DNA from: Streptomyces rubellomurinus
GTDB lineage: Bacteria > Actinomycetota > Actinomycetes > Streptomycetales > Streptomycetaceae
Assembly: GCF_000961885.1 (NCBI RefSeq)
Contig: NZ_JZKH01000039.1
Span: 1 to 64,000, forward strand
Direction: 5' to 3'
Length of the DNA: 64,000 nt
Part shown: positions 34,594 to 43,011 of the stretch, one piece after another
How the letters are laid out: every line of letters begins with the position of its first letter
Position numbering within the stretch: position 1 is the stretch's first letter
The notes under the pieces: generated by a model
Databases searched by the model: none
What the model saw: the letters and a program-made list of their open reading frames with translations, nothing else
Told to the model about the DNA's origin: nothing
Made by a program: the position numbers and the translations under genes

Positions 34594-36099
34594 TCACAGC
34601 ACGGAGTCGAGGACGTCGTAGTCGTCGCCATCGACGAGGTGGGCCCGGGTCTCCCAGGCCCAGCGGGCGAGGGTGACGGCCACCAGCGGTGAGATGTCCA
34701 CGGTCGAGATCCGCCGGCCCCAGGCCCATGCCTCGCCGAGCGGGCGGGTCTTGGCGCCGCGGATCGCCTCGGCGATCTCGGGCTGGGCGATGTGCCGCAC
34801 GGTGTGCTGGGTGATGGCGTCGACCAGTTGCCCGCAGGCCGCGGCGACGTCGGAGGCGCCTGGCACCGCGAGATCTCCGCGCCCAGGCTTTTCCACATCC
34901 TGTGGACGAACGAAGCCGGCCTTGTCGAGCTCGACCAGCAGGGAGCCGGCCGGGCCCTTGACGTCCAGGGCGATCGCCACCGGATCCCATCGGTCGGCCA
35001 GCTGTACGAGCCGGTCGACGATCCAATCCGTGCCGGGGCGTCGGTCGATCACCTCGAGGTGGCCGACGCCGTCCGCCCGCAGGCCGTAGCCCGCGATGCT
35101 CGCCCAGTCCCGCGACGGGGTGACGTCCACGGCGAAGGCGATGTTGCCGGTCAGCTGGGACTGCTCGTCGGCGAGGCCGTCCCACACAGCCATGTCGATG
35201 ACGCCGTTGCCTTCGGTCATCCGCGGCAGCCACCCTCCCAGGCGCTCGACAATGAACTTCTCGCCGAGGCCGGACGGCAGGGACTCGCCCCGCACGAACT
35301 CCTCGGCGATGCGGTGGCCCATCGCCGGGTTGCACGCGTACCAGAGGTCGACGTCAACGGCAGCCCGGCGGCGGTGGTCCGGGTCGGTCGGGTCGAGGTC
35401 GGTGCCCCAGTCCATGTGCATCATGCGCGGGTCGGTGCCGGACTCGCCGTCGTCGCGCAGGCTGTAGGCCCAGGCGTCAGCCGTCATCGGTGGGGTGCCG
35501 AAGAACCAGACCTGCGGGTCCGGCCGAGCGGCCATGGTGGGCAGTTGGGCTGCCATCTGCTCGGGGACGATCTCCTGAGCCTCGTCCATCACGTTCTTGT
35601 CGCCCGAGAAGCCGCGGCCCGACCCGCGCGAGCGGGCGATGAACCGCAGCCGGCCGCCGCCCGCCGCACGGGTCAGCTCGATGCCCTGCTCGCCATTGGC
35701 CTGCCAGTACCGATTGACCCGCCGGTCCAGATCCGGGGTGGACTGGACGAGCTCCTTGATCCGGAGGAAGCCCTCTTGCGCAGTCTTGTACTCGTGCGCC
35801 GAGTGCAGGATCAGCCGCTCGCGGGTGAGGAACAACCATCCCAGCTCAAGGGCCTCGATGATGCCACCCTTGCCGTTCTGGCGGGGCACCCACACGCTGT
35901 TCTTGAACGTCGCCCACGAGCCGTTCGGGCGCTCGCCCAGGCCGTGCGTCAGCACGAACTGCTGCCACGGGTCCAGGAGCAGGCTGGCCGAGCGGGCGAG
36001 GTCGATGAACTCAGGTGCCGCGCTGCTGACCGCCGGCGGGAACGTCGCCACCCTGGGCATCTGCGCGCCGAGCCGCACGGCGCTTGGAGAGGTCGTCAA
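34594..36099 (-). CDS. Terminase large subunit
   Basis: 501 aa. Packaging motor: ATPase with Walker A-like VPRQNGKGG (about 70-78), Walker B NVMDEAQE, coupling motif WFFGTP; C-terminal RNase H-like nuclease with Asp in AFAVDVTPSRDWAS and later Asp residues (IALDVKGPAGSL, WAWGRRISTVDISP). TTG 36099 overlaps the preceding gene by 89 nt; an ATG at 36060 (MPRVATFPP) is an alternative that still overlaps it. Confidence 0.94.
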   Translation of the reverse strand: MTTSPSAVRLGAQMPRVATFPPAVSSAAPEFIDLARSASLLLDPWQQFVLTHGLGERPNGSWATFKNSVWVPRQNGKGGIIEALELGWLFLTRERLILHSAHEYKTAQEGFLRIKELVQSTPDLDRRVNRYWQANGEQGIELTRAAGGGRLRFIARSRGSGRGFSGDKNVMDEAQEIVPEQMAAQLPTMAARPDPQVWFFGTPPMTADAWAYSLRDDGESGTDPRMMHMDWGTDLDPTDPDHRRRAAVDVDLWYACNPAMGHRIAEEFVRGESLPSGLGEKFIVERLGGWLPRMTEGNGVIDMAVWDGLADEQSQLTGNIAFAVDVTPSRDWASIAGYGLRADGVGHLEVIDRRPGTDWIVDRLVQLADRWDPVAIALDVKGPAGSLLVELDKAGFVRPQDVEKPGRGDLAVPGASDVAAACGQLVDAITQHTVRHIAQPEIAEAIRGAKTRPLGEAWAWGRRISTVDISPLVAVTLARWAWETRAHLVDGDDYDVLDSVL

Positions 36100-36286
36100 C
36101 CGCGCTCACCTCCCGGCCGCCCGGTATCGACTCCAACTCGGCGATCGTCGCCCGCAGTTCCTTGGACACCACGGCGACCGCCGGGCCCTCGAGGCCTTCC
36201 AGCTCCTGGGCGAGCTTGTCCCGAACGGCTTCCAGCGCAGCGCGCCGGTCGCCCGAGGCGGCCGCCGAGTAGACCGACCCGGCCAT
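36011..36286 (-). CDS. Small terminase-like protein
   Basis: 91 aa from ATG 36286. Helical (GDRRAALEAVRDKLAQELEG, VSKELRATIAELESIPGGRE) with basic C-terminus (KRRAARRADAQ). Similar short proteins, with a helix-loop-helix and a motif ELRATIAELE, precede large terminases in actinophages and act as, or replace, the small subunit. It overlaps the large-terminase start by 89 nt. Confidence 0.68.
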   Translation of the reverse strand: MAGSVYSAAASGDRRAALEAVRDKLAQELEGLEGPAVAVVSKELRATIAELESIPGGREVSAVDDLSKRRAARRADAQGGDVPAGGQQRGT

Positions 36287-36392
36287 GATCACCTCCGGCT
36301 GATCTCGCGGGGAGAGATGCGGAAGGGTGGGCGCGGGGCCTTCCGGCCGGCCCACCCAAAAATCGGCATCACCCCAAGTCACGAATTTATGA

Positions 36393-36674
36393 TCACCAGT
36401 TCCGGGACGTACGCACAGCCTTCGTGATCGCGCGGTTGCCCCTCTCGGTGTTGCACAGCCGGCCGCACGTCCGACACGGCGCGTTGGCACCGTGGGCCGG
36501 CCTCATCAGGTGCGGGTCGAGGGGCTGGCCGGGGTCGAGGCTCACCGGGGTGAGGTGGTCAGCCTCGCCCGCGCCGTCGTGCCCGCAGATGTGACAGACA
36601 GTCCCGTAGATCGCGAACATCTCGCGGCGTGCGCGCTGGTAGGGGCGGCCCTTTCGGTGCCGGCTGACTGCCAT
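36393..36674 (-). CDS. HNH endonuclease
   Basis: 93 aa from ATG 36674 (GGAGG 5 nt upstream). HNH/zinc site: CHICGHDGAG, EADHLTPVS (DH), RPAHGANAPC then CRTCGRLCNTERGN. HNH proteins next to terminase genes assist cos cleavage and packaging in HK97-like phages, so cos is probably nearby (not identified). Confidence 0.88.
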   Translation of the reverse strand: MAVSRHRKGRPYQRARREMFAIYGTVCHICGHDGAGEADHLTPVSLDPGQPLDPHLMRPAHGANAPCRTCGRLCNTERGNRAITKAVRTSRNW

Positions 36675-36812
36675 GGGCACCTCCATTCCCGGGAAGGGGG
36701 TTGTTTCCGGAGAGGAGGGGGTGCCTTCAGGCAAGTACCCGTAGAGGCAAAGCGGCTGCCGGGTTTTCCAAGTCGGGGGTGATCACCGACCATCCGGCAC
36801 TAGGGTTCGGCC

Positions 36813-37385
36813 ATGCATCTTGCAGGACAGATAAATTGGGGCGACGTCCCTACCTGGGCCGGCTTCGTAGCAGCGGCAGTTGCGGCCGCTTTCGCGGCTG
36901 CCGGGTTTGTCAAGCTCAGGGAACAGGCCGAGGAGCAGAGCACGTTCATCACCGAGCAACGCGCCCTCATGGCAGAGCAGATGGCCACTTTGACGCTTGA
37001 ACGCAAGGAGCTGCGCGCAGTCGCTGAGGATCGGATTTCCAGCCAGGCTCGTCAAGTCAAGATGGATGTCCAGGAGTTCGACCGCACGATGGTCGCCAGG
37101 GTCTTCAACAAGAGCGGGTGGACCATCCGCGATGTTGCGGTGAAGTTCGGTTCCCACACACCCATGATCCATGAGGTGTCCCGAGAGAACTTCTCAGTGG
37201 TCTTGGGCGAGTACGAGGGCTCCGTGCCAATGGTCGGCCCTGACCACGTATTCGAGTTCTGGCTTCAGGACCAGCCGATGAACGTGATGCTCGAGTCACG
37301 TCCGGTACTTCACTTCCGAGACAGCCAGGGCGCCGAGTGGCAGCTCGACGAGTACGGGGATCTGAAGCCGGTCCGGCAAAGCTGA
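36813..37385 (+). CDS. Membrane-anchored coiled-coil protein on the plus strand (possible moron)
   Basis: 190 aa, opposite strand to all surrounding phage genes. One N-terminal helix (WAGFVAAAVAAAFAAAGFVK), a coiled coil (EQAEEQSTFITEQRALMAEQ) to about 75, and a C-terminal beta domain (VARVFNKSGWTIRDVAVKFG, HVFEFWLQDQPM). GC at third positions is lower than neighbours, and it has its own terminator. Expression from the prophage and a lysogenic-conversion or exclusion role are plausible but not shown. Confidence 0.75.
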   Translation: MHLAGQINWGDVPTWAGFVAAAVAAAFAAAGFVKLREQAEEQSTFITEQRALMAEQMATLTLERKELRAVAEDRISSQARQVKMDVQEFDRTMVARVFNKSGWTIRDVAVKFGSHTPMIHEVSRENFSVVLGEYEGSVPMVGPDHVFEFWLQDQPMNVMLESRPVLHFRDSQGAEWQLDEYGDLKPVRQS

Positions 37386-37424
37386 TCCCCAGACGGCGGC
37401 CTGTCGCCCCCCGCACCGTAACGA

Positions 37425-37457
37425 CGAAGGGCCCCGCAGTTGCTGCGGGGCCCTTCG
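37425..37457 (+). terminator. Terminator of plus-strand gene
   Basis: Perfect 15-bp stem (37425-37439 / 37443-37457) with 3-nt loop, 40 nt past the stop. Confidence 0.88.
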
Positions 37458-37526
37458 GTGGTCTCGTTCACCTGAGTGCGGACACACGGGTGGTAGCAAG
37501 ATCGTTGCATCGTGCTGGCGCGCTGG

Positions 37527-37739
37527 TCAAGCGGGTTCGCCGCGGCTGGCTTGCCAGCGGTAGACGAGGCGCAGCGCTTGGGCGGCGTCGAACTCGGGGT
37601 AGCGGGTCGTGCCACCGATTCGGGTGAGGCTGCCGCGGTGGACCCAGGAACGGATGGTTGGGGCAGGAACTCCCAAGCGACCGAGGTCGGCGGCGGTGAT
37701 GCGGCCGGTGGCCGGCACCCGATTGCGGAGGACGATCAC
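37527..37739 (-). CDS. MerR/excisionase-like HTH protein
   Basis: 70 aa. HTH: ITAADLGRLGVPAPTIRSWV, HRGSLTRIGGTTRYPEFDAA, a winged-helix layout found in MerR and Xis-type proteins. Start overlaps the stop of the phosphatase gene (ATGA). May regulate the phage or the cassette. Confidence 0.75.
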   Translation of the reverse strand: MIVLRNRVPATGRITAADLGRLGVPAPTIRSWVHRGSLTRIGGTTRYPEFDAAQALRLVYRWQASRGEPA

Positions 37740-38467
37740 GAGCTGGGCACCTGGGTGGTGCTGTTCAATTTGATCACCACGGCGGTCGCGTCGTCGCGGA
37801 CGCCGTCCGGGCCGGGTTCCGCAGCGGCGACCAGCGCTTGGGCCAGCGTCTGCGGAGCGTCCTGGTGCTGAACCAGCAGAGTCCGCAGGACGTCGTGCGA
37901 CAGCTGGTCGTGTACTCCGTCCGTGGTCAGCACGACCGCCAGCGGGCGGTCAGTCCAGGCTTCAGCGACGGTGGCCACGCTCGCTGTGGCCACCGTGGTC
38001 CGCACCCACTGCGACGCACGTCGGGTGATCTCGCCGTCGTAGCCAGCCATCGCCAGCTGTGTCGCGAGGTTGTGATCGACAGTCAGCCGTTGCACCTGCC
38101 CGTCCTCCGTCAGGACATACGCCCGACAGTCTCCGACCCAGGCGATCCGGACGCGTTCGTCGCCCGGCTGCGCGACGGCGACTATGGCGACGGCGTCGGG
38201 CTCGGTCTCGTCGCCGGCACCGGGGTCTGCCACCAGTTCGGTGCCGGTAAGCAATCCGGCCAGGGGGCCCCGCCGAGCAGCGATACGGGCCGTGACGTCG
38301 GCGATAAGCTGCGCGATCGCTGCCACTCGGAAGCTGTGCCCGATCCCGTCGACCACGGCCACCGCGGTGGTGCCGTCCGCATGGACGTGCACTGTGACGG
38401 CGTCCCCGCTCGGCGCCACGGTTCCCTCTCGAGTGGCCGTACCGGTCACCACGTGGTCATTCGTCAT
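37736..38467 (-). CDS. Phage-encoded PP2C-like phosphatase
   Basis: 243 aa from ATG 38467. Motifs: VAVVDGIGH (in place of DGMGG), WVGDCRAYVLTEDGQVQRLT, LTTDGVHDQLS, RDDATAVVIKLN. The N-terminal NED metal motif is not seen in canonical form, so activity may be reduced. It is flanked by HTH proteins with 4-nt overlaps on both sides, indicating a co-translated unit. Prophage phosphatases may target host Ser/Thr kinase signalling, given PknB in this host; the link is an inference. Confidence 0.85.
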   Translation of the reverse strand: MTNDHVVTGTATREGTVAPSGDAVTVHVHADGTTAVAVVDGIGHSFRVAAIAQLIADVTARIAARRGPLAGLLTGTELVADPGAGDETEPDAVAIVAVAQPGDERVRIAWVGDCRAYVLTEDGQVQRLTVDHNLATQLAMAGYDGEITRRASQWVRTTVATASVATVAEAWTDRPLAVVLTTDGVHDQLSHDVLRTLLVQHQDAPQTLAQALVAAAEPGPDGVRDDATAVVIKLNSTTQVPSS

Positions 38468-39057
38468 GAGGCCACCTTGGTACGGGCAGTGGCCCCGGAG
38501 CGGCACAGCTGCGTGACACGGGACGGGTCGCGGCCGAGCGCCAGGGCAACGTCAGCTCGAGGAACACCACCGGCGCGCAGGCGCCGCACGAGGGCGTCCC
38601 GCTGGTGATCGTCGTCCTGGTGCTCGTCGGCGCGAGCGGCGGCCCGGGCCAGGTGGGGGAGCGCGCTCACCCCGAGAGGTGAGCCATCGTCGGGTATCGG
38701 CAGCCAGTCGGCGAGTTCCTTGTCGGCCTGTTCGAGGTGATGCGGTGCGTCACCGGGGGCGCGCTGGGCAAGCTGGGTCCACCCGATGGAGATGCTCGTG
38801 GGTCCGGGCTTGGGGGTGATGATGCTCACCAGCTGCCGGCGGCCACTGGTGGGGATGCTCACTTCGCCCCGGGCGTAGGCGGTGTGCCCGCTGATCCGCC
38901 GGGGGCTGGGCTGGTCGCTGATCTGCATGGTCAGGACGGTGGTACCGGCAGGGGTCGTCTCGACGCCCCAGATGGTCACGGTGCCAACAACAGCCCATGG
39001 ACCGGCGATGCCGAGCAGATGGGCGGTGTGGACCGCACCGGGGATGAACGGGCTCAC
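38464..39057 (-). CDS. HTH-containing protein upstream of phage phosphatase
   Basis: 197 aa with GTG 39057 taken as start; a longer version from further upstream is possible. N-terminal beta domain (AVVGTVTIWGVETTPAGTTV, QLVSIITPKPG), a linker, and a C-terminal HTH (DALVRRLRAGGVPRADVALA, LGRDPSRVTQLCRSG) like resolvase/sigma region 4-type. Stop overlaps the phosphatase start (ATGA). Confidence 0.7.
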   Translation of the reverse strand: MSPFIPGAVHTAHLLGIAGPWAVVGTVTIWGVETTPAGTTVLTMQISDQPSPRRISGHTAYARGEVSIPTSGRRQLVSIITPKPGPTSISIGWTQLAQRAPGDAPHHLEQADKELADWLPIPDDGSPLGVSALPHLARAAARADEHQDDDHQRDALVRRLRAGGVPRADVALALGRDPSRVTQLCRSGATARTKVAS

Positions 39058-39235
39058 GATGGCGGCTCCGTATTGGTGAGGGCGCTCACCCTTGAGGTGA
39101 GCGCGGTGCGGATGGTGGCTTGAGGTCGAGGGCGGCGTAGGCGCGGGTGAAGGTCCGGGCTCGGCGGTGCTTGGCGGCCAGTTCGGCGTCGGCCGGTGCA
39201 CGGTGCGGGTGCTCCTCGAACCGGGTGGGCTCGGT

Positions 39236-39877
39236 TCAAGCGGCCGACCGGTCGTCGGTGCGGGTCTGTTCCAGGCGGCGGCGCAGCGCCAGCCACTGAA
39301 GCTGGCCCCACTCGGTGCCGCAGCGGGCGCAGCGGACGATGACGCCGCCGTACGGCATCTCGAGGCGGCCGCCGCAGGCCTCGGTGCTCCCGGGGTTGGC
39401 GGGGTGGCGGCCGACGAGGGTGGGGCGGTCGGTGGGGGCGATGTGCCGGGCCGCGGCCCGGTGGAGCTGCGCGACCTCGCGGGCGAGGTCGCCGGCGGCC
39501 AACCAGTCGAGCTGGATGTAGGCGAGGTGGTCGCGCAGGCCGAGGGCGGCGCGGCGCAGCCGGCCGGCCTGGTCGCCCCAGGGCGAGGGCCAGGGCAGTC
39601 CGGCGTCCTCGTGCAGGGCTTGGCGCCACGTCTCCAGCACGGTGACGACGCCGCCGGGCGCGATCAGGTCGAGGACGTCCAAGTCGACGGGCAGCGGTGC
39701 ATCCGGCCCGGCCGGGGCGGTTCCCAGACGATCGGGCACCTGGGAGGACGGCCGGAGGTAAGCGCTCAGCGCGGTGTACATCGCAGGCAGGTCGGCCAGG
39801 TGCTGGCCGAGGCGGAGCGTGCACGTGCCGCAGAGCCGGCCGGTGGTGTCGCGGGTACAGGTGAGGCAGGCCGTCAT
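39236..39877 (-). CDS. Zinc-ribbon protein, conserved in actinophages
   Basis: 213 aa. AGGAGG lies 6 nt upstream of ATG 39877. N-terminal zinc ribbon MTACLTCTRDTTGRLCGTCT, helical middle, C-terminal ribbon with EACGGRLEMPYGGVIVRCAR plus CGTEWGQLQWLALRRRLEQT. Similar proteins occur in streptomycete phages and elements; no function known. Confidence 0.75.
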   Translation of the reverse strand: MTACLTCTRDTTGRLCGTCTLRLGQHLADLPAMYTALSAYLRPSSQVPDRLGTAPAGPDAPLPVDLDVLDLIAPGGVVTVLETWRQALHEDAGLPWPSPWGDQAGRLRRAALGLRDHLAYIQLDWLAAGDLAREVAQLHRAAARHIAPTDRPTLVGRHPANPGSTEACGGRLEMPYGGVIVRCARCGTEWGQLQWLALRRRLEQTRTDDRSAA

Positions 39878-39935
39878 GGTGGTCCTCCTGGTGGTGCAGG
39901 CCGACCGGAGCCGGGCGGCGAGACGATCGGGTGGG

Positions 39936-40472
39936 TCAACGGGTGCCGGGCGGCGGGTACGCGGCGGCGATCCGGTCCAGCTCGGCGGTGAGGTCGATGC
40001 CGGCGTCGTCGAGGGCGGCGTGCAAGCGGGTAAGGGCGGCCGCCTCGGTGCGCATGACAGCGACGTGCTCGTCGGTGCGTCCGGCCGGGTCGGCGGACGC
40101 CGCCCAGACCTGTTCGGCGCACACCCGGGACATGAGGCTGAGGGTGGTGTGTGCCGAGGACGCGCGGCGGGCCTGACGGCGGGCCTCGGCGACCGCGGCC
40201 TGGTGGGCGGCGCGGGCGCGGCGCAGCTGGGCGAGAGTCTCGGCGTGGCACTGGGCGGCGCGGCGCGCGGTGGCCCGGGCGCCGCCGGCGGTGCGCCGGG
40301 CCTGGGCGTGGTCGGCCTCGGAGTGCTCCCACAGGCGCAACAGGACGCCAGCCTCATCGGGGCCGAGTCGTACGGCAGCGCGGCGGACGAGGTGGTCGAG
40401 GCGGGTCCGCTCGGTGTCCGTGAGCGCGGGCGGCGTCGGCCGGCGGCGACTCATCGAGGACGGGGTGCTCAC
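39936..40472 (-). CDS. Ala/Arg-rich helical protein
   Basis: 178 aa from GTG 40472. A helix-rich region (ARATARRAAQCHAETLAQLR and RARAAHQAAVAEARRQARRA) predicts a long coiled coil. No recognised family. Lies between the initiator-like gene and the zinc-ribbon gene. Confidence 0.6.
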   Translation of the reverse strand: MSTPSSMSRRRPTPPALTDTERTRLDHLVRRAAVRLGPDEAGVLLRLWEHSEADHAQARRTAGGARATARRAAQCHAETLAQLRRARAAHQAAVAEARRQARRASSAHTTLSLMSRVCAEQVWAASADPAGRTDEHVAVMRTEAAALTRLHAALDDAGIDLTAELDRIAAAYPPPGTR

Positions 40473-40519
40473 GGATGATCGATCTCCTTCGGGCGTTGGT
40501 GGGCGGCGCGGGGGTGGCG

Positions 40520-42073
40520 TCAGGCCGCGTTGGCGGGGTGGTGTTCGCGGGCGCGGCGGCGGGCGGCAAGGTGCTCGCGCAGTGCGGCGCCGGTGGCCGA
40601 ATCGGCCTCGGGAGGCCAGCGGCTGCGGGCCGTGTCCGCCGCGCACATCGCGCACGGCGCCGTCACGGCTTGGTGGACGGTGCACACCGCACGCCGCTGC
40701 GCAACGGGCACCAGGGTGGCGGGGGCCAGCGTCGCGCCGGTGACGCCCTGGTGCTGCGCCAGGCGGCGAGCGGCGGTGAGGTCACGGGCGTGCTCGGTAC
40801 GGCCGGTACAGGTGGTGCAGGTGGTGTCGGCAGCGGTGTCCCAGCCGGATTCGCACTCCGGCCGCTCACAGCCGCGCCGGGTCAGGCCCCGTTTGGCGAG
40901 CCAGCCGTACGGTGACCGGATCTCGGCCAGGTCTGCGCAGGCGAAGCGGCGGACCAGGCGGTCGGCGACCCGCTGAACATCGCCCTCGACGGCGTCGATC
41001 GCGGCGCCGGTGGCGCGGGCGGCCTGCCGCTGTTCCCAGCGACTCATCCGGACCAGCAGGCCGGGTGCCTTGGACAGGACGCGATAAGCCTCGGCGGTAA
41101 TCAGCAGCGGTGGAAGGTGAGTTGGCTCCTCCGGCGCAGCCGATGCACGGCCCGCCAGGGCGGCGGGCTCGCGGGTGCACGCGGGCGCGGGCGCGTCGCG
41201 CGGATCTGACGTATCGGCTCCACCGGAAGAGCAACCACCCACGGTGGCAGGCCTGTTGAGGAGATCTTGTTGGGGTGATCTTGTTCGGGGAGCCGATCCG
41301 GTAGGGGTAGCGGGAGCCGAACCAACAGGGGTGGTGGGAACCGATCCGGCAGGGGTCGGGTCCGGCTCGGCGAAGAGGGCCAGCTGGCCGATGCACTCCT
41401 CGTGCTGCACGGAGGACCTCTGAGCGGCAGCCGGCGATCCGGCGGCCGGACGGCGGCGGGGCTCGGGGAAGAGGCCGAGCTGGGTGGGTATGCCGGGGAT
41501 CGGCGCGGGGTGGACGGTGTAGCGGGCGGCGGCGCCCGCGGTGTCCTGGCGGGATATCCAGCCGGCGGCGGCCAGTTCGGCGACGGCAGCCCGAGCGGTA
41601 CCGGGGGCGATGCCGGCCGTCTTGGCGATGCGCGCCATGCTGGTTCGCTCACCGAGGTGCTCCCGTACGGCGAGTACGCAGTAGGTGAGGAACATCGCGC
41701 CGGCGAGGGTGTTGCGGGAGTAGGCGCTGACGCACACCATCAGCTCGTCCTCGGCGATGGAACCGAGGACGCGCGCCGAGGTGCCGCCGGGGCGCTGGAC
41801 GGCGCGGACCATGCCGAGCGTCTCGGCGGTGCGCAGGCCGGCGGCGACGGTGCGCGGGTGCAGGGAGAGGCCTGCGGCGAGGGTGCGATCGGCCGCCCAG
41901 CAGTAAGCATCGGCCCCGCGTGCGTAGTCGCCGACCGCGGTGACGGCCCGCAGGGTGTCGCCGGTGGCGAGCGGCAGCCAGCGCGCCGGGAAGCGGGTGA
42001 CGAACGGCGCTGGGGTCTGCCCGGTGCCGGTGGACGGGTCGGGCAGGACAGCGGCGGCGGCGGGCCGCGGCAT
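40520..42073 (-). CDS. Putative replication initiator with HTH domains and internal repeats
   Basis: 517 aa from ATG 42073. N-terminal winged-helix-like segments (DRTLAAGLSLHPRTVAAGLR, SMARIAKTAGIAPGTARAAV), a Pro/Thr/Ser linker with three 8-aa repeats (PTPAGSVP, TTPVGSAP, ATPTGSAP), and a Cys-rich C-terminal region (CERPECESGWDTAADTTCTT, CAMCAADTA) that could bind zinc. No helicase or primase motif is visible. Position at the end of the early region, and repeats within the gene, resemble lambda O-type initiators. Initiator function is inferred. Confidence 0.6.
   Translation of the reverse strand: MPRPAAAAVLPDPSTGTGQTPAPFVTRFPARWLPLATGDTLRAVTAVGDYARGADAYCWAADRTLAAGLSLHPRTVAAGLRTAETLGMVRAVQRPGGTSARVLGSIAEDELMVCVSAYSRNTLAGAMFLTYCVLAVREHLGERTSMARIAKTAGIAPGTARAAVAELAAAGWISRQDTAGAAARYTVHPAPIPGIPTQLGLFPEPRRRPAAGSPAAAQRSSVQHEECIGQLALFAEPDPTPAGSVPTTPVGSAPATPTGSAPRTRSPQQDLLNRPATVGGCSSGGADTSDPRDAPAPACTREPAALAGRASAAPEEPTHLPPLLITAEAYRVLSKAPGLLVRMSRWEQRQAARATGAAIDAVEGDVQRVADRLVRRFACADLAEIRSPYGWLAKRGLTRRGCERPECESGWDTAADTTCTTCTGRTEHARDLTAARRLAQHQGVTGATLAPATLVPVAQRRAVCTVHQAVTAPCAMCAADTARSRWPPEADSATGAALREHLAARRRAREHHPANAA
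41289..41360. repeat. Three tandem 24-bp repeats in the initiator-like gene
   Basis: Copies at 41289-41312, 41313-41336, 41337-41360, core GGAGCCGATCCGGTAGGGGT with substitutions. A shorter pair of GATCTTGTT units lies beside them near 41265-41285. Compatible with iterons; also explained by a repetitive protein linker. Confidence 0.7.
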
Positions 42074-42146
42074 GGTGCTCCTGTCGGGTCGGTGTTGGCA
42101 CCCGAGGGGCGCGGGTAGGTACCGGCGCCCCTCGGGCCGTACGGGG

Positions 42147-42632
42147 CTACTGCTGGCGGAAGCCGGCGCCGTCGAGCGCGGCGGCCAGGCCGTCGACCTC
42201 GTCCAGGTCGACGCCGGCGCCCGCGAGGACGGCGCGCAGCCGGGCCTGCCGGTCTTCCGGCGCTGCGTCGTCGTCGAACAGGCCGGGCTGCCGCGGGTCC
42301 CGGCGAGACGGCCGACCGTCGTGGTCGAGGTAGTAGGTGCTCGCCGGGGTCTCGCCCTTGGGCGCCTTGAGGATGGTCGACATAGCGACGCTGAGCGGCC
42401 CACCTTCGACGCTGCCCTTCGGCGGTTCGACGACGACCAGCAGCGCGAGACTGCCCTTCTTCCCGTGCCGGGCGACCGAGTTGAGCAGTTGGTGCAGCTC
42501 GGCGGAGGCGACGTCGTGGACGCGGCCGCCCATGTGCTCGGCCAAGACCTCGGCGAACGGCGCGGGGTCGGGGTCGGGGCGCACCTCGCCTGTGGTCAGG
42601 TTCAGCGAAGCGGTGGTGGGGGTGTTGCTCAT
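42147..42632 (-). CDS. Early phage protein, conserved, function unknown
   Basis: 161 aa from ATG 42632, overlapping the preceding stop (TGATG). N-terminal SLNLTTGEVRPDPDPAPFAE, then HDVASAELHQLLNSVARHGK and GSLALLVVVEPPKGS, ending QARLRAVLAGAGVDLDEVDG. The pattern of a short alpha/beta domain recurs in streptomycete phages next to initiator genes; role unknown. Confidence 0.7.
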   Translation of the reverse strand: MSNTPTTASLNLTTGEVRPDPDPAPFAEVLAEHMGGRVHDVASAELHQLLNSVARHGKKGSLALLVVVEPPKGSVEGGPLSVAMSTILKAPKGETPASTYYLDHDGRPSRRDPRQPGLFDDDAAPEDRQARLRAVLAGAGVDLDEVDGLAAALDGAGFRQQ

Positions 42633-42847
42633 CAGCGGGAGTCCTCTCGGAGGCGGAGGGGGCAGATCATCAGGTGGGCGGGCCCAGTTACCCGGACCAG
42701 GCGGATCACGGCGGCCTCGCCCATCGCGGCATCGCGGTGGCCGCATGGGCACTCGTAGTCGGCGTACGGCGCTCGGGCTCGACTCCCGAACACGACGTGC
42801 AGCCCGAGCAGCCGGGGAGCGCGTGCAGTGCCCGAGTCGGCGGTCAC
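42632..42847 (-). CDS. Small CPCGH-motif protein
   Basis: 71 aa from GTG 42847, coupled to both neighbours (GTGA, TGATG). Contains YADYECPCGHRDAAMGEAA, a possible metal knuckle, then LVRVTGPAHLMICPLRL. Function unknown; coupling is the main support. Confidence 0.55.
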   Translation of the reverse strand: MTADSGTARAPRLLGLHVVFGSRARAPYADYECPCGHRDAAMGEAAVIRLVRVTGPAHLMICPLRLREDSR

Positions 42848-43011
42848 GGCAAAGGACCGGGTCTCGGCACGCTGCCGTTCGGCTCCGGCCGGTAGCGCGT
42901 CGTCTCGTTCTCGGCGCGGGCCTGGCCCCGCTCGTACACCAGTTGCTCGACCCACGCAGCGGCCAGGCACAGCACGGCGAGGACGCACAGGACGAGGAGA
43001 ACGCGGCTCAC
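42844..43011 (-). CDS. Small membrane protein (55 aa)
   Basis: GTG 43011 overlaps the stop of the preceding gene; its own stop overlaps the next start. One helix MSRVLLVLCVLAVLCLAAAW followed by a charged stretch VEQLVYERGQARAENETTRY. Early-region membrane peptide, role unknown. Confidence 0.55.
   Translation of the reverse strand: MSRVLLVLCVLAVLCLAAAWVEQLVYERGQARAENETTRYRPEPNGSVPRPGPLP

Noticed and set aside
32706..34898. Single long ORF spanning protease and portal regions
   Set aside because: The upstream part is an out-of-frame reading of the portal gene; the protease begins at ATG 33386 with a TGATG overlap.
36325..36357. Hairpin GGGTGGGC/GCCCACCC as terminator between HNH and small-terminase genes
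   Set aside because: The A/T tract is on the wrong side for minus-strand transcription and termination there would block late genes.
38464..38467. Frameshift between phage HTH and phosphatase genes
   Set aside because: ATGA overlap with proper start and stop; the two proteins have distinct, complete domains.
41289..41360. CRISPR array
   Set aside because: Three contiguous 24-bp repeats without spacers and in register with codons; no cas genes in the window.
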